From positions 62,001-126,000 of the forward strand of contig NZ_SNZH01000018.1 in the NCBI RefSeq assembly GCF_004363655.1: a stretch of 64,000 nt of DNA. The letters run 5' to 3'. The translations under genes were made by a program, and so were the position numbers. The stretch's first letter is position 1. Every line of letters begins with the position of its first letter. Below are positions 52,916 through 62,278 of this stretch, one piece after another. The notes beneath the pieces were generated by a model, which did no database searches, had not been told where the DNA came from, and saw nothing but the letters and a program-made list of their open reading frames with translations. The DNA is from Tahibacter aquaticus. Lineage in GTDB: Bacteria; Pseudomonadota; Gammaproteobacteria; Xanthomonadales; Rhodanobacteraceae.

Positions 52916-54814
52916 ATGAAGAAGAACACCAACTTCCGCGCCGGCCTGCGTCCCATGGCCGTGGCCGTCGCCGTAGCCCTGAGCGGCGCGGTCATGGCAC
53001 CGGCGGCCCAGGCTTTCGAGTTCGGCAGTTCCGACGGCTTCCACGGCACGGTCAATTCCACCCTGACCTACGGTGCGGCCTGGCGCGTGTCCTCGCAGGA
53101 CGACAACCTGATCGGCAAGTCGCAGTTCAATCCAGCCATCAGCCAGCCGCCGTTCGCCCTGGGCAGCCCGGAACAGCGCGCCGCCCGCGGCCGCTACTCG
53201 GTCAACGGCGACGACGGCGACATGAAGTACGACGACGGCGACGTGTTCACCAACGCGGTCAAGGCCACGGTCGAGCTGAGCCTGCTCTACGGCGCCAACA
53301 GCGGTGCGTTCTTCCGTGCCTACAGCTTCTACGACTGGGAAAATGCCAACCGCTACGACCTGTCGCACGAGGCCAAGGAAAAAGTCGGCAAAGATACAAA
53401 AATCCTCGACGCCTTCGTTTTCCACAACTTCAATATCGGCAGCAAGTCGGCCTCGATCCGTCTCGGCCAGCAGGTGGTGAGCTGGGGCGAAAGCACCTTC
53501 ATCCAGGGCGGCGTGAACGTCATCAATCCGATCGACGTGTCCAAGCTGCGCGTGGCCGGTGCCGAGCTGAAGGAAGCCTTCCTGCCGGTCAACATGCTGT
53601 GGGGCTCGGTCAACATCACCGATTCGCTGTCGGCCGAAGCGCTGTACATGTTCGAATTCGAGCAGACCGAAGCCGATCCGGCCGGCACCTATTTCTCGAC
53701 CAACGACTTCGCCACGCTCGGCGGCAGCTACGTGATGCTGAATTTCGGCACCATTCCGCAGCCGGTGATCAACCCCGATTTCTACTACGGCTACTGCTTC
53801 GGCAATGGCGGCACCGACAATCCCAACCTGCCGCCGCAGCTCAAGCCGGCCGCCTGCGGAGCGGCCGTGCCGCGTTCGCCGGACCGCTTCGCCAAGGACT
53901 CGGGCCAGTACGGCTTCCGCCTGAACTACCTGGCCGACTGGCTCAACAACTCCGAGTTCGGCTTCTATGCGCTGAACTACCACAGCCGCCTGCCGCTGCT
54001 GTCGGGCACGGCGGTGACCAGCACCAACGTCAACAGCGGCCGCTACTTCGCCGAATACCCCGAAGACATCCGCATGTATGCGGTCAGCTTCAACATGCCG
54101 CTGGAAGGTCCGGGCGTCGCGTTGCAGGGCGAGTTGTCCTACCGGCCGAACCAGCCGCTGCAGATCGACGACGTGGAATTGCTGTTCGCCGCCCTGAGCC
54201 CGCTCAATGCGGTGATCCCGGCGCCGGGCCTGCGCTTCGGCAGCCAGCTCGGCCAGTTCGCGCCGGGCCAGGAAGTGCGCGGCTGGGAACGCCACAAGGT
54301 GTCGCAGCTGCAGGTAACAGCGACCAAGGTGTTCGGCCCGGGCAACTTCGTCGGCGCCGACCAGATCTCCCTCGTCGGCGAAGTCGGCTTCACCAATATC
54401 TGGGATCTGCCTGACCCCTCGGTCATGCGCTACCAGGGCGACGGTACCGATACCGGCGGTGGCTACGACGTGACCTCCGGCGCGCTGCGCAACCCGCAGA
54501 CCCAGACCGACGGCTTCCCCACCTCGTTCTCCTGGGGCTATCGCATCGCCGCACGCGCCGACTACAACAACGCCTTCGGCGGCGCCTTCACGCTGTCGCC
54601 GCGCATCGCTTTCAATCATGACGTCAACGGCATCTCGCCGGGTCCGGGCGGCAACTTCATTGAAGACCGCAAGTCCGTCACCCTGGGTGCCGAAGCGAAC
54701 TACCTCAACAAGCTGGCCTTCGATATCAGCTACACGAACTTCTTCGGCGCCGGCGCCCTGAATTTGATCAGCGACCGCGACTTCGTCGCGTTCTCGGTCA
54801 AGTATTCGTTCTAA
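52916..54814 (+). CDS. DUF1302 family outer-membrane protein
   Basis: A 632-residue protein with a signal peptide (VAVAVALSGAVMAPAAQA) and a strand-rich body ending in FSVKYSF, a Phe-ended C-terminal strand typical of outer-membrane beta-barrels. DUF1302 features: FEFGSSDGFHGTVNSTLTYGAAWR near the N-terminus. The ATG at 52916 is taken since GGGGAAAA precedes it; the TTG at 52901 is less likely. Sits next to DUF1329, as usual for these two families. Role unknown; transport of lipid or polymer has been proposed for such clusters. Confidence 0.88.
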   Translation: MKKNTNFRAGLRPMAVAVAVALSGAVMAPAAQAFEFGSSDGFHGTVNSTLTYGAAWRVSSQDDNLIGKSQFNPAISQPPFALGSPEQRAARGRYSVNGDDGDMKYDDGDVFTNAVKATVELSLLYGANSGAFFRAYSFYDWENANRYDLSHEAKEKVGKDTKILDAFVFHNFNIGSKSASIRLGQQVVSWGESTFIQGGVNVINPIDVSKLRVAGAELKEAFLPVNMLWGSVNITDSLSAEALYMFEFEQTEADPAGTYFSTNDFATLGGSYVMLNFGTIPQPVINPDFYYGYCFGNGGTDNPNLPPQLKPAACGAAVPRSPDRFAKDSGQYGFRLNYLADWLNNSEFGFYALNYHSRLPLLSGTAVTSTNVNSGRYFAEYPEDIRMYAVSFNMPLEGPGVALQGELSYRPNQPLQIDDVELLFAALSPLNAVIPAPGLRFGSQLGQFAPGQEVRGWERHKVSQLQVTATKVFGPGNFVGADQISLVGEVGFTNIWDLPDPSVMRYQGDGTDTGGGYDVTSGALRNPQTQTDGFPTSFSWGYRIAARADYNNAFGGAFTLSPRIAFNHDVNGISPGPGGNFIEDRKSVTLGAEANYLNKLAFDISYTNFFGAGALNLISDRDFVAFSVKYSF

Positions 54815-54834
54815 GTTCTGCGGGAGGGAAATAC

Positions 54835-56220
54835 ATGACGATGCTCAAAAAGACCAAGACTGCGGCCCTGGTGGCACTGGCTCTGGTGTCGACCGCGGCC
54901 CTGGCCAAGGTCAGCCCGCAGGAAGCGGCCAAACTCGGTGTCAGCGGCACGCCGCTCACGCCGATGGGGGCCGAACGCGCCGGCAACAAAGACGGCACCA
55001 TTCCGGAATGGAAGGGCGGCATCACCTCGCCGCCGTCGGGCTACAAGGTCGGCGACCACCATCCCGATCCCTATGCCGACGACAAGCCAACGCTGACCAT
55101 CACCGCGGCCAACTACAAGGAACAGGGCGACAAGATCGGCGCAGGCCAGATCGCCATGTTCGAAAAATACAAGAACTGGAAAATGGTGGTTTATCCCACC
55201 CGCCGCAGCGCGTCGTATCCCGCCCGCACCTACGAGACCACGATCAAGAACGCCAGCACCGGCGAGCTGGTCGATGATGGCGAAGGCGTGGACAACGTGG
55301 CCGAAGGCGTGCCGTTCCCCATCCTCGACAAAGATCCGGTGAAGGCCGGCTACGAGGCCGTCTGGAACCACAAGCTGAAGTTCAAGGGCGTGGCCGGCCT
55401 GCGCTGGGCCAACCAGGCGGCACCGACCGCCAGCGGCGCGTATACGCTGACCCGCATCAAGGAAGAGCTGCTCGGCCTGTACTACAAGCCCGGCAACACG
55501 CTCAAGGACATCAACAACATCCTGATCTACTTCTACCAGGAAGTGGTCGCGCCGCCGCGTCTTGCCGGCCAGGTGCTGCTGGTGCACGAAACCCTGGATT
55601 CGAAGAAAGAGCCGCGCCAGGCATGGGTCTACAACCCCGGCCAGCGCCGTGTGCGCCGCGCACCGAACGTGGCCTATGACAATCCGGGCACCGCGTCCGA
55701 CGGCCTGCGCACCAACGACCAGACCGACATGTTCAACGGCGCGATGGACCGCTACGACTGGAAGCTGGTCGGCAAGAAGGAAATGTACGTTCCGTACAAT
55801 TCCTACAAGGCGCACAGCGACAAGACCAAGGTGGAAGACCTGGTCAAGCCTGGCTTCATCAATCCCGACCTGCTGCGCTACGAACTGCACCGCGTCTACG
55901 TGGTGGAAGCCACGCTCAAGGCCGGCCAGCGCCATATCAATCCGCGCCGTACGTTCTACATCGACGAGGACAGCTGGCAGATCCTGGTGATGGACCACTA
56001 CGACACCGCCGGCAAGCTGTGGCGTTATTCCGAAGCGCCGAGCGTGAATTACTACGAAGTGCCGCTGATGTGGTCGACGCTGGAAACCCATCACGACCTG
56101 AAATCCGGCCGCTACATCGTGTCGGGCCTGGACAACCAGGAGGCGATGTACGACTTCTCCTACCAGACCACGCCGGACATGTTCACGCCGCAATCCCTGC
56201 GTCAGCGCGGCTTCCAGTAA
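54835..56220 (+). CDS. DUF1329 family exported protein
   Basis: A 461-residue protein with a signal peptide (TAALVALALVSTAALA) and the DUF1329 body, a LolA/LolB-like fold thought to bind lipid (SPQEAAKLG, GRRKYN-like YPTRRSASYPARTYE, FNGAMDRYDWKLVGKKEMYVPYN, IDEDSWQILVMDHYD). GGGAGG precedes the ATG. It is always found with DUF1302, here 20 bp behind it. Probably periplasmic partner of the barrel. Confidence 0.88.
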   Translation: MTMLKKTKTAALVALALVSTAALAKVSPQEAAKLGVSGTPLTPMGAERAGNKDGTIPEWKGGITSPPSGYKVGDHHPDPYADDKPTLTITAANYKEQGDKIGAGQIAMFEKYKNWKMVVYPTRRSASYPARTYETTIKNASTGELVDDGEGVDNVAEGVPFPILDKDPVKAGYEAVWNHKLKFKGVAGLRWANQAAPTASGAYTLTRIKEELLGLYYKPGNTLKDINNILIYFYQEVVAPPRLAGQVLLVHETLDSKKEPRQAWVYNPGQRRVRRAPNVAYDNPGTASDGLRTNDQTDMFNGAMDRYDWKLVGKKEMYVPYNSYKAHSDKTKVEDLVKPGFINPDLLRYELHRVYVVEATLKAGQRHINPRRTFYIDEDSWQILVMDHYDTAGKLWRYSEAPSVNYYEVPLMWSTLETHHDLKSGRYIVSGLDNQEAMYDFSYQTTPDMFTPQSLRQRGFQ

Positions 56221-56618
56221 GCCGTAGCACGATGCCGTATCGATCAGCCGCCGCCGTTCCGGGGCGGCTGATTTCGTTTGCAGCACGGCAAATTCCCGTT
56301 GTCGTGCCAACGCATGCGCCATGCCGGCCTGCGCCGGCATGGTTGCGCTTTTTGCGCTGCTGCCGGGGAAATTGAAAAAAACGTGCAACGGCCAAAAAGC
56401 ATTCCGCGACAGCGGCGGATTGCGCTAAGGTGAAGCAGCGGTAAACGCAGGTGAAAAGCGACACACGCAAGCGCCGGCACAGCCAGGCGCTGCAGACGAA
56501 TACCGGCCGTCGCCATCGATGCGGCGGCAGCTCGGAACGAGAGGGCGCGGCCAGGTTCGCGCCTGCGACGGGAAGGAACAGCAAGCAGCCTTCCCCACAG
56601 ACTGCGAGGGGCGTGCAG

Positions 56619-57791
56619 ATGGGACGTTTGGGTAGAACTGGGGTGATGTCGTGGCGCCGGCTGTTGCTGGCATCGGCGCTGCTCAGCAGCATGGCCGTCG
56701 CACAGGAATCGGCTGCGCCGGCCGCGGCGGCAGCGCCGGCGGCAGTAGCAGGCGCCAGCGCGGGCAGCGCCGCAGCGCCTGCAGTGGCCTGGCCGGAGCC
56801 GGTCGGCAGCAAGGCCGAGATAATGCCGCTGGTAACCCAGTCGCTGCTGCTCGATCTGGTCGAGTCCGGCAATCGCGCCATCGCCGTCGGCGAGCGCGGC
56901 GCCATCGTGATCTCCGACGACCGCAGCAACTGGCGCCAGGTCGCCGACGTGCCGACGCGCGCGACACTGACCGCCGTCAGCGCGGTCGGCAACGCCGTCT
57001 GGGCCGTCGGCCGCGATGGCGTCATCCTGGCCAGCAGCGATGCGGGCGAGCACTGGCAGGTGCAGCGCAAGGATCCGTGGCAGCCGCCTGGCGCCGACGC
57101 TGGCCCCAGCGATGCGCGCCATGGCGCGCCACTGCTCGATGTGTTGTTTCTCGACGAGCGCCACGGCTTTGCCGTCGGTGCCTACAGCCTGTTCCTGGAA
57201 ACCAGCGACGGCGGCGCGACCTGGGGCGAACGCAAGATCCTGGCTGAAGCCGCTCCTGCCGCCGCTGCCGCCGGCGGCAGCGGCAAATGGACCTTCTCCC
57301 GGGAAGAACTGAAGATCGAGGACGAAAGCGAGCCGCACTTCAACGCGATTGCACGCACCAGCGACGGCTCGCTGCTGATTGCCGGCGAACGCGGCAGCCT
57401 GCTGCGCTCGCGCGACAACGGCGCCAACTGGCAGCGCCTGAAGCTGCCCTACGATGGCTCCATGTTCGGCGCGATCGGTTTCGAAGGGCAGCGCGTGATC
57501 GTGTTCGGCCTGCGCGGCCATGCCTTCGAAACCGACGACCTCGGCGACAACTGGAAAGAGCTGGCGACCGATACCGAACTGAGCCTGCTCGGCGGCACCA
57601 AGCTGGCCAACGGCGGCGTTGCCCTGGTCGGCGCCAACGGTCTGGTGCTGCTGCGCCGTTCGGCCGGCGAGCCGCTGCGTGCCGGTGCCATTGATCCGGC
57701 CGGTGCGCTGGCGGCAATACTCGGCATCGAGGGCGGCGGTGCCTTCCTCGTCGCCGGCGAGAACGGCATCGCGCGCTACCAGCCGCGCTGA
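56619..57791 (+). CDS. YCF48-like beta-propeller protein
   Basis: A 390-residue exported protein with a signal peptide (RLLLASALLSSMAVA) and repeated BNR/Asp-box-type motifs: SDDRSNWRQV, SSDAGEHWQVQ, TSDGGATWGE, SRDNGANWQRL, DDLGDNWKEL. This is the YCF48/HCF136 photosystem-assembly fold, which in non-photosynthetic bacteria accompanies DUF1302/DUF1329 and RND genes. ATG at 56619 preceded by GAGGGG; ATG at 56646 is an alternative. Confidence 0.85.
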   Translation: MGRLGRTGVMSWRRLLLASALLSSMAVAQESAAPAAAAAPAAVAGASAGSAAAPAVAWPEPVGSKAEIMPLVTQSLLLDLVESGNRAIAVGERGAIVISDDRSNWRQVADVPTRATLTAVSAVGNAVWAVGRDGVILASSDAGEHWQVQRKDPWQPPGADAGPSDARHGAPLLDVLFLDERHGFAVGAYSLFLETSDGGATWGERKILAEAAPAAAAAGGSGKWTFSREELKIEDESEPHFNAIARTSDGSLLIAGERGSLLRSRDNGANWQRLKLPYDGSMFGAIGFEGQRVIVFGLRGHAFETDDLGDNWKELATDTELSLLGGTKLANGGVALVGANGLVLLRRSAGEPLRAGAIDPAGALAAILGIEGGGAFLVAGENGIARYQPR

Positions 57792-57879
57792 AGTCCGGCA
57801 AAGTAGACAAGTCTAGAACTCCAGAATTATCCGCTGCCGCCGCACTGTGGCGGCCGGACGCAAAGCACGAGGGGACGAC

Positions 57880-60384
57880 ATGGCGGGTTCGATCAAGGCG
57901 GTAGACAATCCCAGCGCATTCCACCGCTTGGCCGAGCGCGCGATCTTCGGCAACCGCATCGTCGTGCTGGCGCTGTTCGCGCTGGTCACCGTGGCGATGT
58001 GCTGGTTTGCCGCGCAGCTGCGTGTCGACGCGGGCTTCAAGAAGCAGATTCCGCTGGCGCACGAGTACATGCAGACCTTCCTCGACTACGAGAAGGAGTT
58101 CGGCGGCGCCAACCGCATCCTCATCGCGGTGATGGCCAAGAACGGCGACATGTTCAGCCAGCCGTTCATGCAGACCATGGAGCGCATGACCCAGGATGTG
58201 AAGACCATCGACAACGTCGATGAGGCGCGCATCCGCTCCATCTTCACGCCCAACGTGCGTTTCGTCGAAGTGGTCGAGGACGGCTTCGCCGGCGGCAACG
58301 TCATCCCGCAGGACTTCACCCCCAACGCCGAAGGCTTCGAAGCGACGCGCGAGCAGTTCGCCACGATCAAGGCGAATATCGAGAAGGCCAATATCGTCGG
58401 CCGCCTCGTGGCCAAGGATTTCTCCGGCGCCATGGTCTGGGCCGAACTGGTGCCCGAAGGCGGCGAAGGCCAGGTCAAGCTCGACTACCAGAAAGTGGCC
58501 GCGCAGCTGGAAGCGATCCGTGCCAAGTACGAGAACGACGCCACCAGCGTCCACATCATCGGCTTCGCCAAGATGGTCGGCGACATCAGCGATGGCGCGC
58601 GCTCGGTCATCCTGTTCTTCTTCCTGACCATCGCCTTCACCTGGATACTGCTGTTCCTGTATTCGTCCTCGGTCAAGCTGGCCTCGCTGACCGTGTTCTG
58701 CGCGCTGATCGCGGTGCTGTGGATGCTCGGTGCGCTGCGCCTGCTCGGCTTCGGCATCGATCCGATGAACATGCTGACGCCGTTCCTGATTTTCGCCATC
58801 GCGGTCAGCCACGGCGAGCAGATGATCAACCGCTTCCGCGGCGAGATCTTCTTCGGCGGGCTGGAAGAAGGCAGCGTCGAAGAACTCAGCCAGCGCCGCG
58901 GCGTCGATGCCCAGACTGCCGCGCGCCTGGCCTTCCGCATGCTGCTGGTGCCGGGCTCGGTCGCGCTGATTGCCGGCTGCATCGGCTTCGCCACCATCCT
59001 GATCATCCCGATCCAGATCATCTACGAGCTGGCCATCACCGCGACCGTCGGCGTCGCCATCACCATCCTCACCGACCTGGTGCTGCTGCCGGTAATGCTG
59101 TCTTTCTGCAAATTGCGCAATCTGGAAAAGAAGCGCCAGTACCGCCTGCGCCAGCTGACCCAGTTCGACAAGATCTGGTCGCTGCTGGCCAAGTTCAGCC
59201 GTCCGGTGCCGGCGGCCATCATCATCCTGATCGGCCTGACCATCTGGTTTTTCGCCAAGCAGTACGGCCACCAGGTGATGATCGGCGATGCCGAGAAGGG
59301 TGTGGCCGAGCTGCGTCCCGAAGCGCGCTACAACAAGGACGCCGTGCTGATCAGCGAGAAATTCGCCCTCGGCGTGGACATGCTCAACGTGATCGCCGAA
59401 GCGCAGCCCTCGGCCTGCACCACCAGTTATCCGGTCATGGAAACCATGGACCGCTTCGCCTGGCACATGCGCAATGTCGAAGGCGTGGAACAGGTGATGA
59501 CCCTGCCGATGGCGGCCAAGATCGTCAACGCCGGCTGGAACGAAGGCAACCTGCGCTGGCGTGCGCTGCCGCGTGATCCCGACACCTTGCGCCTGGCCAC
59601 GCAGGGCTTCGAGACCGACTCAGGCCTGCTCAACAGCGACTGCAGCGCCATGCCGATCATGATGTTCCTCGGCGACCATCGCGCGACCACCATCGACCGT
59701 GTCGTCGCGGCGGTGAAGGACTTCCGCGAAAAGAACGGTGCCTGGGCCGGCGGCAATGCCAACGTGATGAAATCGCTGACCGAGCAGGCTGCGGCCGCCA
59801 CCGAAAAAGGCGAAACCTTCCATAGCGACCAGATCAACCTGCGACTGGCCACGGGCAACGTCGGCGTGCTGGCGGCGATCAACGACAAGGTGCGCGAAGT
59901 CGATGCGGTCATGCTGTATCTGCTCTATGGCGCGGTCTTCCTCATGTGCCTGCTGAGCTTCCGCAATCCGCTCGCCGCGCTGTGCATCGTGCTGCCACTG
60001 GTGCTGGTGACCGAACTGGGCCATGCGCTGATGGTCAAGCTGGGCATAGGGCTGAAGGTCAACACGCTGACCGTCGTCGCCCTCGGCGTCGGCATCGGCG
60101 TGGACTACGCCATCTACATCTTCGCGCGCATGCGCGAATCCATGCAGGCCGGCGCGCCGCTGACGGAAGCCTATTTCGCCGCGCTCAAGACCACCGGCAT
60201 CGCGATCTTCTACACCGCGCTGACCCTGGCCGTCGGCGTGGCCATGTGGATCTTCTCGGAACTCAAATTCCAGGCCGACATGGGTCTCATGCTCACCTTC
60301 ATGTTCGTGGTGAACATGTTCGCTGCGCTGATCTTCCTGCCGGCGCTGTGCCGCTGGTTGCTCAGGCCGTTCGAGAAAACCTGA
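57880..60384 (+). CDS. RND/MMPL-family transporter
   Basis: An 834-residue inner-membrane transporter with two halves, each one transmembrane helix, a periplasmic domain and a five-helix block. Sequence marks: GNRIVVLALFALVTVAM helix, SDGARSVILFFFLTIAFTWILLFLY, the intramembrane segments near 590-770, and ALGVGIGVDYAIYIFARM. The MMPL/HpnN group exports lipids and related hydrophobic molecules. The ATG at 57880 follows GAGGGGA. It ends the five-gene cluster and probably energises it. Confidence 0.9.
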   Translation: MAGSIKAVDNPSAFHRLAERAIFGNRIVVLALFALVTVAMCWFAAQLRVDAGFKKQIPLAHEYMQTFLDYEKEFGGANRILIAVMAKNGDMFSQPFMQTMERMTQDVKTIDNVDEARIRSIFTPNVRFVEVVEDGFAGGNVIPQDFTPNAEGFEATREQFATIKANIEKANIVGRLVAKDFSGAMVWAELVPEGGEGQVKLDYQKVAAQLEAIRAKYENDATSVHIIGFAKMVGDISDGARSVILFFFLTIAFTWILLFLYSSSVKLASLTVFCALIAVLWMLGALRLLGFGIDPMNMLTPFLIFAIAVSHGEQMINRFRGEIFFGGLEEGSVEELSQRRGVDAQTAARLAFRMLLVPGSVALIAGCIGFATILIIPIQIIYELAITATVGVAITILTDLVLLPVMLSFCKLRNLEKKRQYRLRQLTQFDKIWSLLAKFSRPVPAAIIILIGLTIWFFAKQYGHQVMIGDAEKGVAELRPEARYNKDAVLISEKFALGVDMLNVIAEAQPSACTTSYPVMETMDRFAWHMRNVEGVEQVMTLPMAAKIVNAGWNEGNLRWRALPRDPDTLRLATQGFETDSGLLNSDCSAMPIMMFLGDHRATTIDRVVAAVKDFREKNGAWAGGNANVMKSLTEQAAAATEKGETFHSDQINLRLATGNVGVLAAINDKVREVDAVMLYLLYGAVFLMCLLSFRNPLAALCIVLPLVLVTELGHALMVKLGIGLKVNTLTVVALGVGIGVDYAIYIFARMRESMQAGAPLTEAYFAALKTTGIAIFYTALTLAVGVAMWIFSELKFQADMGLMLTFMFVVNMFAALIFLPALCRWLLRPFEKT

Positions 60385-60446
60385 CGCAACGGCGGCGGTG
60401 CAAACTGGCCGGTCGAAGGCCCGGCAGAATAGCGGCGGTGCAGATT

Positions 60447-60815
60447 CGTAGGGTGCGATGAGCAACGCGAATTTCACCGCCGCCAAGCGTGTGTCATACG
60501 GCACCTGGTTGCCGGCGGCACGGTCCGACGCGCGATCCGGTGGTGAGATCCAGCGACGCGATCCGGTGGTGCGAAGCCACTGTTTTTGCAGCAAGGTCAG
60601 GCGCCCGGCTGTCGCCGTAAAGTCGCATTACGGCTTTCGTAGCAAATCCAGCCTGCCAGGATGGCGCCTGGGTGCCTGCACTATCCTCTTGTCGCGTACG
60701 CTCCTGGGGCTTGGCAGCTCCGTGGCGTCGCCAACACCAGCCGTTCCACCGCCAGCCCTGCGGCGTAAGCGTCAACACCTTGCGGCGCAATTCGCGGCGC
60801 TCATCGCGCCCTACG
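60447..60815. repeat. 369-bp interval bounded by inverted 32-nt repeats (copy C), MITE-like
   Basis: Arms 60447-60478 (CGTAGGGTGCGATGAGC...) and 60784-60815 (...GCTCATCGCGCCCTACG) are near-perfect inverted copies of the element at 33.3 kb. The interior (305 bp) includes the direct repeat GCGATCCGGTGGTG twice, 26 bases apart. I see no target-site duplication. Confidence 0.7.
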
Positions 60816-60849
60816 TTTTCGGCCAAGTTGCTGCAGTGCGAGCCGATCG

Positions 60850-60869
60850 CCGGATTCGATCGAATCCGG
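60850..60869. repeat. Perfect 20-base palindrome
   Basis: CCGGATTCGATCGAATCCGG is fully self-complementary. It lies between repeat copy C and the Cys-repeat protein gene, 176 bases before that ATG. Could be an operator, a hairpin or a restriction/methylation target. Confidence 0.6.
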
Positions 60870-61045
60870 TTGCGGTCTCCGTATCTTCGCATTGCGAAAA
60901 ACGCGCGGAAATGAATGTTGTACAGATCGTTGCGGCCACCGCTTCCAAGCGGCGGTGAGAGTCCGCTCGCGCTAGCGGCACTATCTGTGTCCGCCCGCTG
61001 GAGGTGCGCCAGCCCGACGGTATCGTCGTGGCACGAAGGAACCCT

Positions 61046-62260
61046 ATGCCAGACCGGTTTTCGCAGACGCTTGCCCGCTTCTTTCTGCTGACGCTGCTGT
61101 CGGCCTTGCCTGGCTTTGCTGCGGCAATGGAACCGCTGATCGGCTGCCGCATTCCCACCAACGATGCGGTGTCGGGCCTGGTCGCCGGCAGCGACAATAC
61201 CGTTATCGCGCTACGACCGGACGGCCGTCCGGTGATCGCTTACTTCGATCCGCCGCCGGCCAACCTGCTCAAGCTGTTGCTGTGCGACGATCGCGAATGC
61301 ACCAGCGGCACTACGCGGCTGATCGAGGCCAATGCCGTGGCTTCCAGTGTTGACCTGAGCCTGGTGCTGAAGCCCGGCGGCGAGCCGGTGCTGAGCTACT
61401 ACAACAAGCTTTCCGCGCCGCAGGGTGCGCGCGTTTACGTCTGCAGCGATGCGGACTGTTCCAGCGGTGCGTCGCTGCCACTGACCAGCGGCGTCGGTTT
61501 CGGCATTACCACGAATGTATCCCTGTCGCCGGGCGCGCGCCCCTTCGTCACCCTGTGCGATCGGCGTAATGTGGTGGACGACCTGGTTGCCTGCCGCTGC
61601 GGCGATTCGTCCTGTACGAATGCACAATGCCGCGTCGTGCATGACGCAGCGCCTGCCGGCCTGTACTCCGACACGCTGTGGCGCGCCGACGATACCGCGC
61701 TGATCGCCCATGTCGGCTACTCCGGCGCGAATGTCTACCAGTGTTCCAATGCCGACTGCTCCAGCGGTGTCAATCATCTCGTGGTGCCGCCGACTTCGGG
61801 CGGTACTGGCTACTCGGCCATCGCGGCGCGTCAGGATGGCCGTCCGCTGATGGTGTTTGGTGCATTCTATGGTTCGGACCCTCTCCAGCCGGCCGTTGCC
61901 ATGCTGGCCGACTGTGCCGACTCGAACTGCACAACGGCGACGCCACGTGTACTGGATGCGACCCAGCGCTATCTGCGCATCGTACGCATGGCCATGCGTC
62001 CCAACGGCCGCGCGTTCATCGTTTACGGCGAAGCCCAGGGGCAGAACTCGCTGTACTTCCACCAGTGCCTCGACCGGAACTGCAGCAGCGGTCGCAACGG
62101 CATCGTCACCGCAGGGGCGGAATACGGTCACGACCTCGCCATGCGCGACGACGGTGTCGCGGTTGTCGTCTATCGGCCGCGGAATTCCGGCAAGATCAAG
62201 CTGGCCTTCTGCTCACTGCCCACTGACCTGATCTTCTTCGACGATTTCGATCCGCGCTAA
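61046..62260 (+). CDS. Exported protein with six C-x4-C repeats and an IFFDDFD tail
   Basis: A 404-residue protein with a signal peptide (FFLLTLLSALPGFAAA). Six cysteine pairs of the form C-x4-C occur at C80/C85, C133/C138, C185/C190, C233/C238, C290/C295 and C341/C346, about 51 residues apart, each followed by S/T-S/N-G or similar (CSDADCSSG, CSNADCSSG, CLDRNCSSG). The spacing and strands suggest a six-unit propeller-like fold, each unit stabilised by a disulfide. The C-terminus DLIFFDDFDPR resembles acidic IFxDGF-type tails common in secreted proteins of related genera. Function unknown. Confidence 0.78.
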   Translation: MPDRFSQTLARFFLLTLLSALPGFAAAMEPLIGCRIPTNDAVSGLVAGSDNTVIALRPDGRPVIAYFDPPPANLLKLLLCDDRECTSGTTRLIEANAVASSVDLSLVLKPGGEPVLSYYNKLSAPQGARVYVCSDADCSSGASLPLTSGVGFGITTNVSLSPGARPFVTLCDRRNVVDDLVACRCGDSSCTNAQCRVVHDAAPAGLYSDTLWRADDTALIAHVGYSGANVYQCSNADCSSGVNHLVVPPTSGGTGYSAIAARQDGRPLMVFGAFYGSDPLQPAVAMLADCADSNCTTATPRVLDATQRYLRIVRMAMRPNGRAFIVYGEAQGQNSLYFHQCLDRNCSSGRNGIVTAGAEYGHDLAMRDDGVAVVVYRPRNSGKIKLAFCSLPTDLIFFDDFDPR

Positions 62261-62278
62261 TGCTGTGCCGCCGAGGCT

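Larger units (their letters stand above)
60385..61045. other. 661-bp repeat-rich intergenic region
   Basis: Non-coding. It holds two inverted 32-nt dispersed repeats (60447-60478 and 60784-60815), a tandem 26-base direct repeat containing GCGATCCGGTGGTG (60532-60571), and a perfect 20-base palindrome (60850-60869). Open frames exist but have no ribosome site or family match. The ribosome site for the next gene (AAGGA) is at 61036-61040. Confidence 0.75.

Noticed and set aside
60458..60958. Open frames in the repeat-rich gap at 60.4-61.0 kb
   Set aside because: They are built from inverted and direct repeats, have no ribosome sites and no recognisable family.
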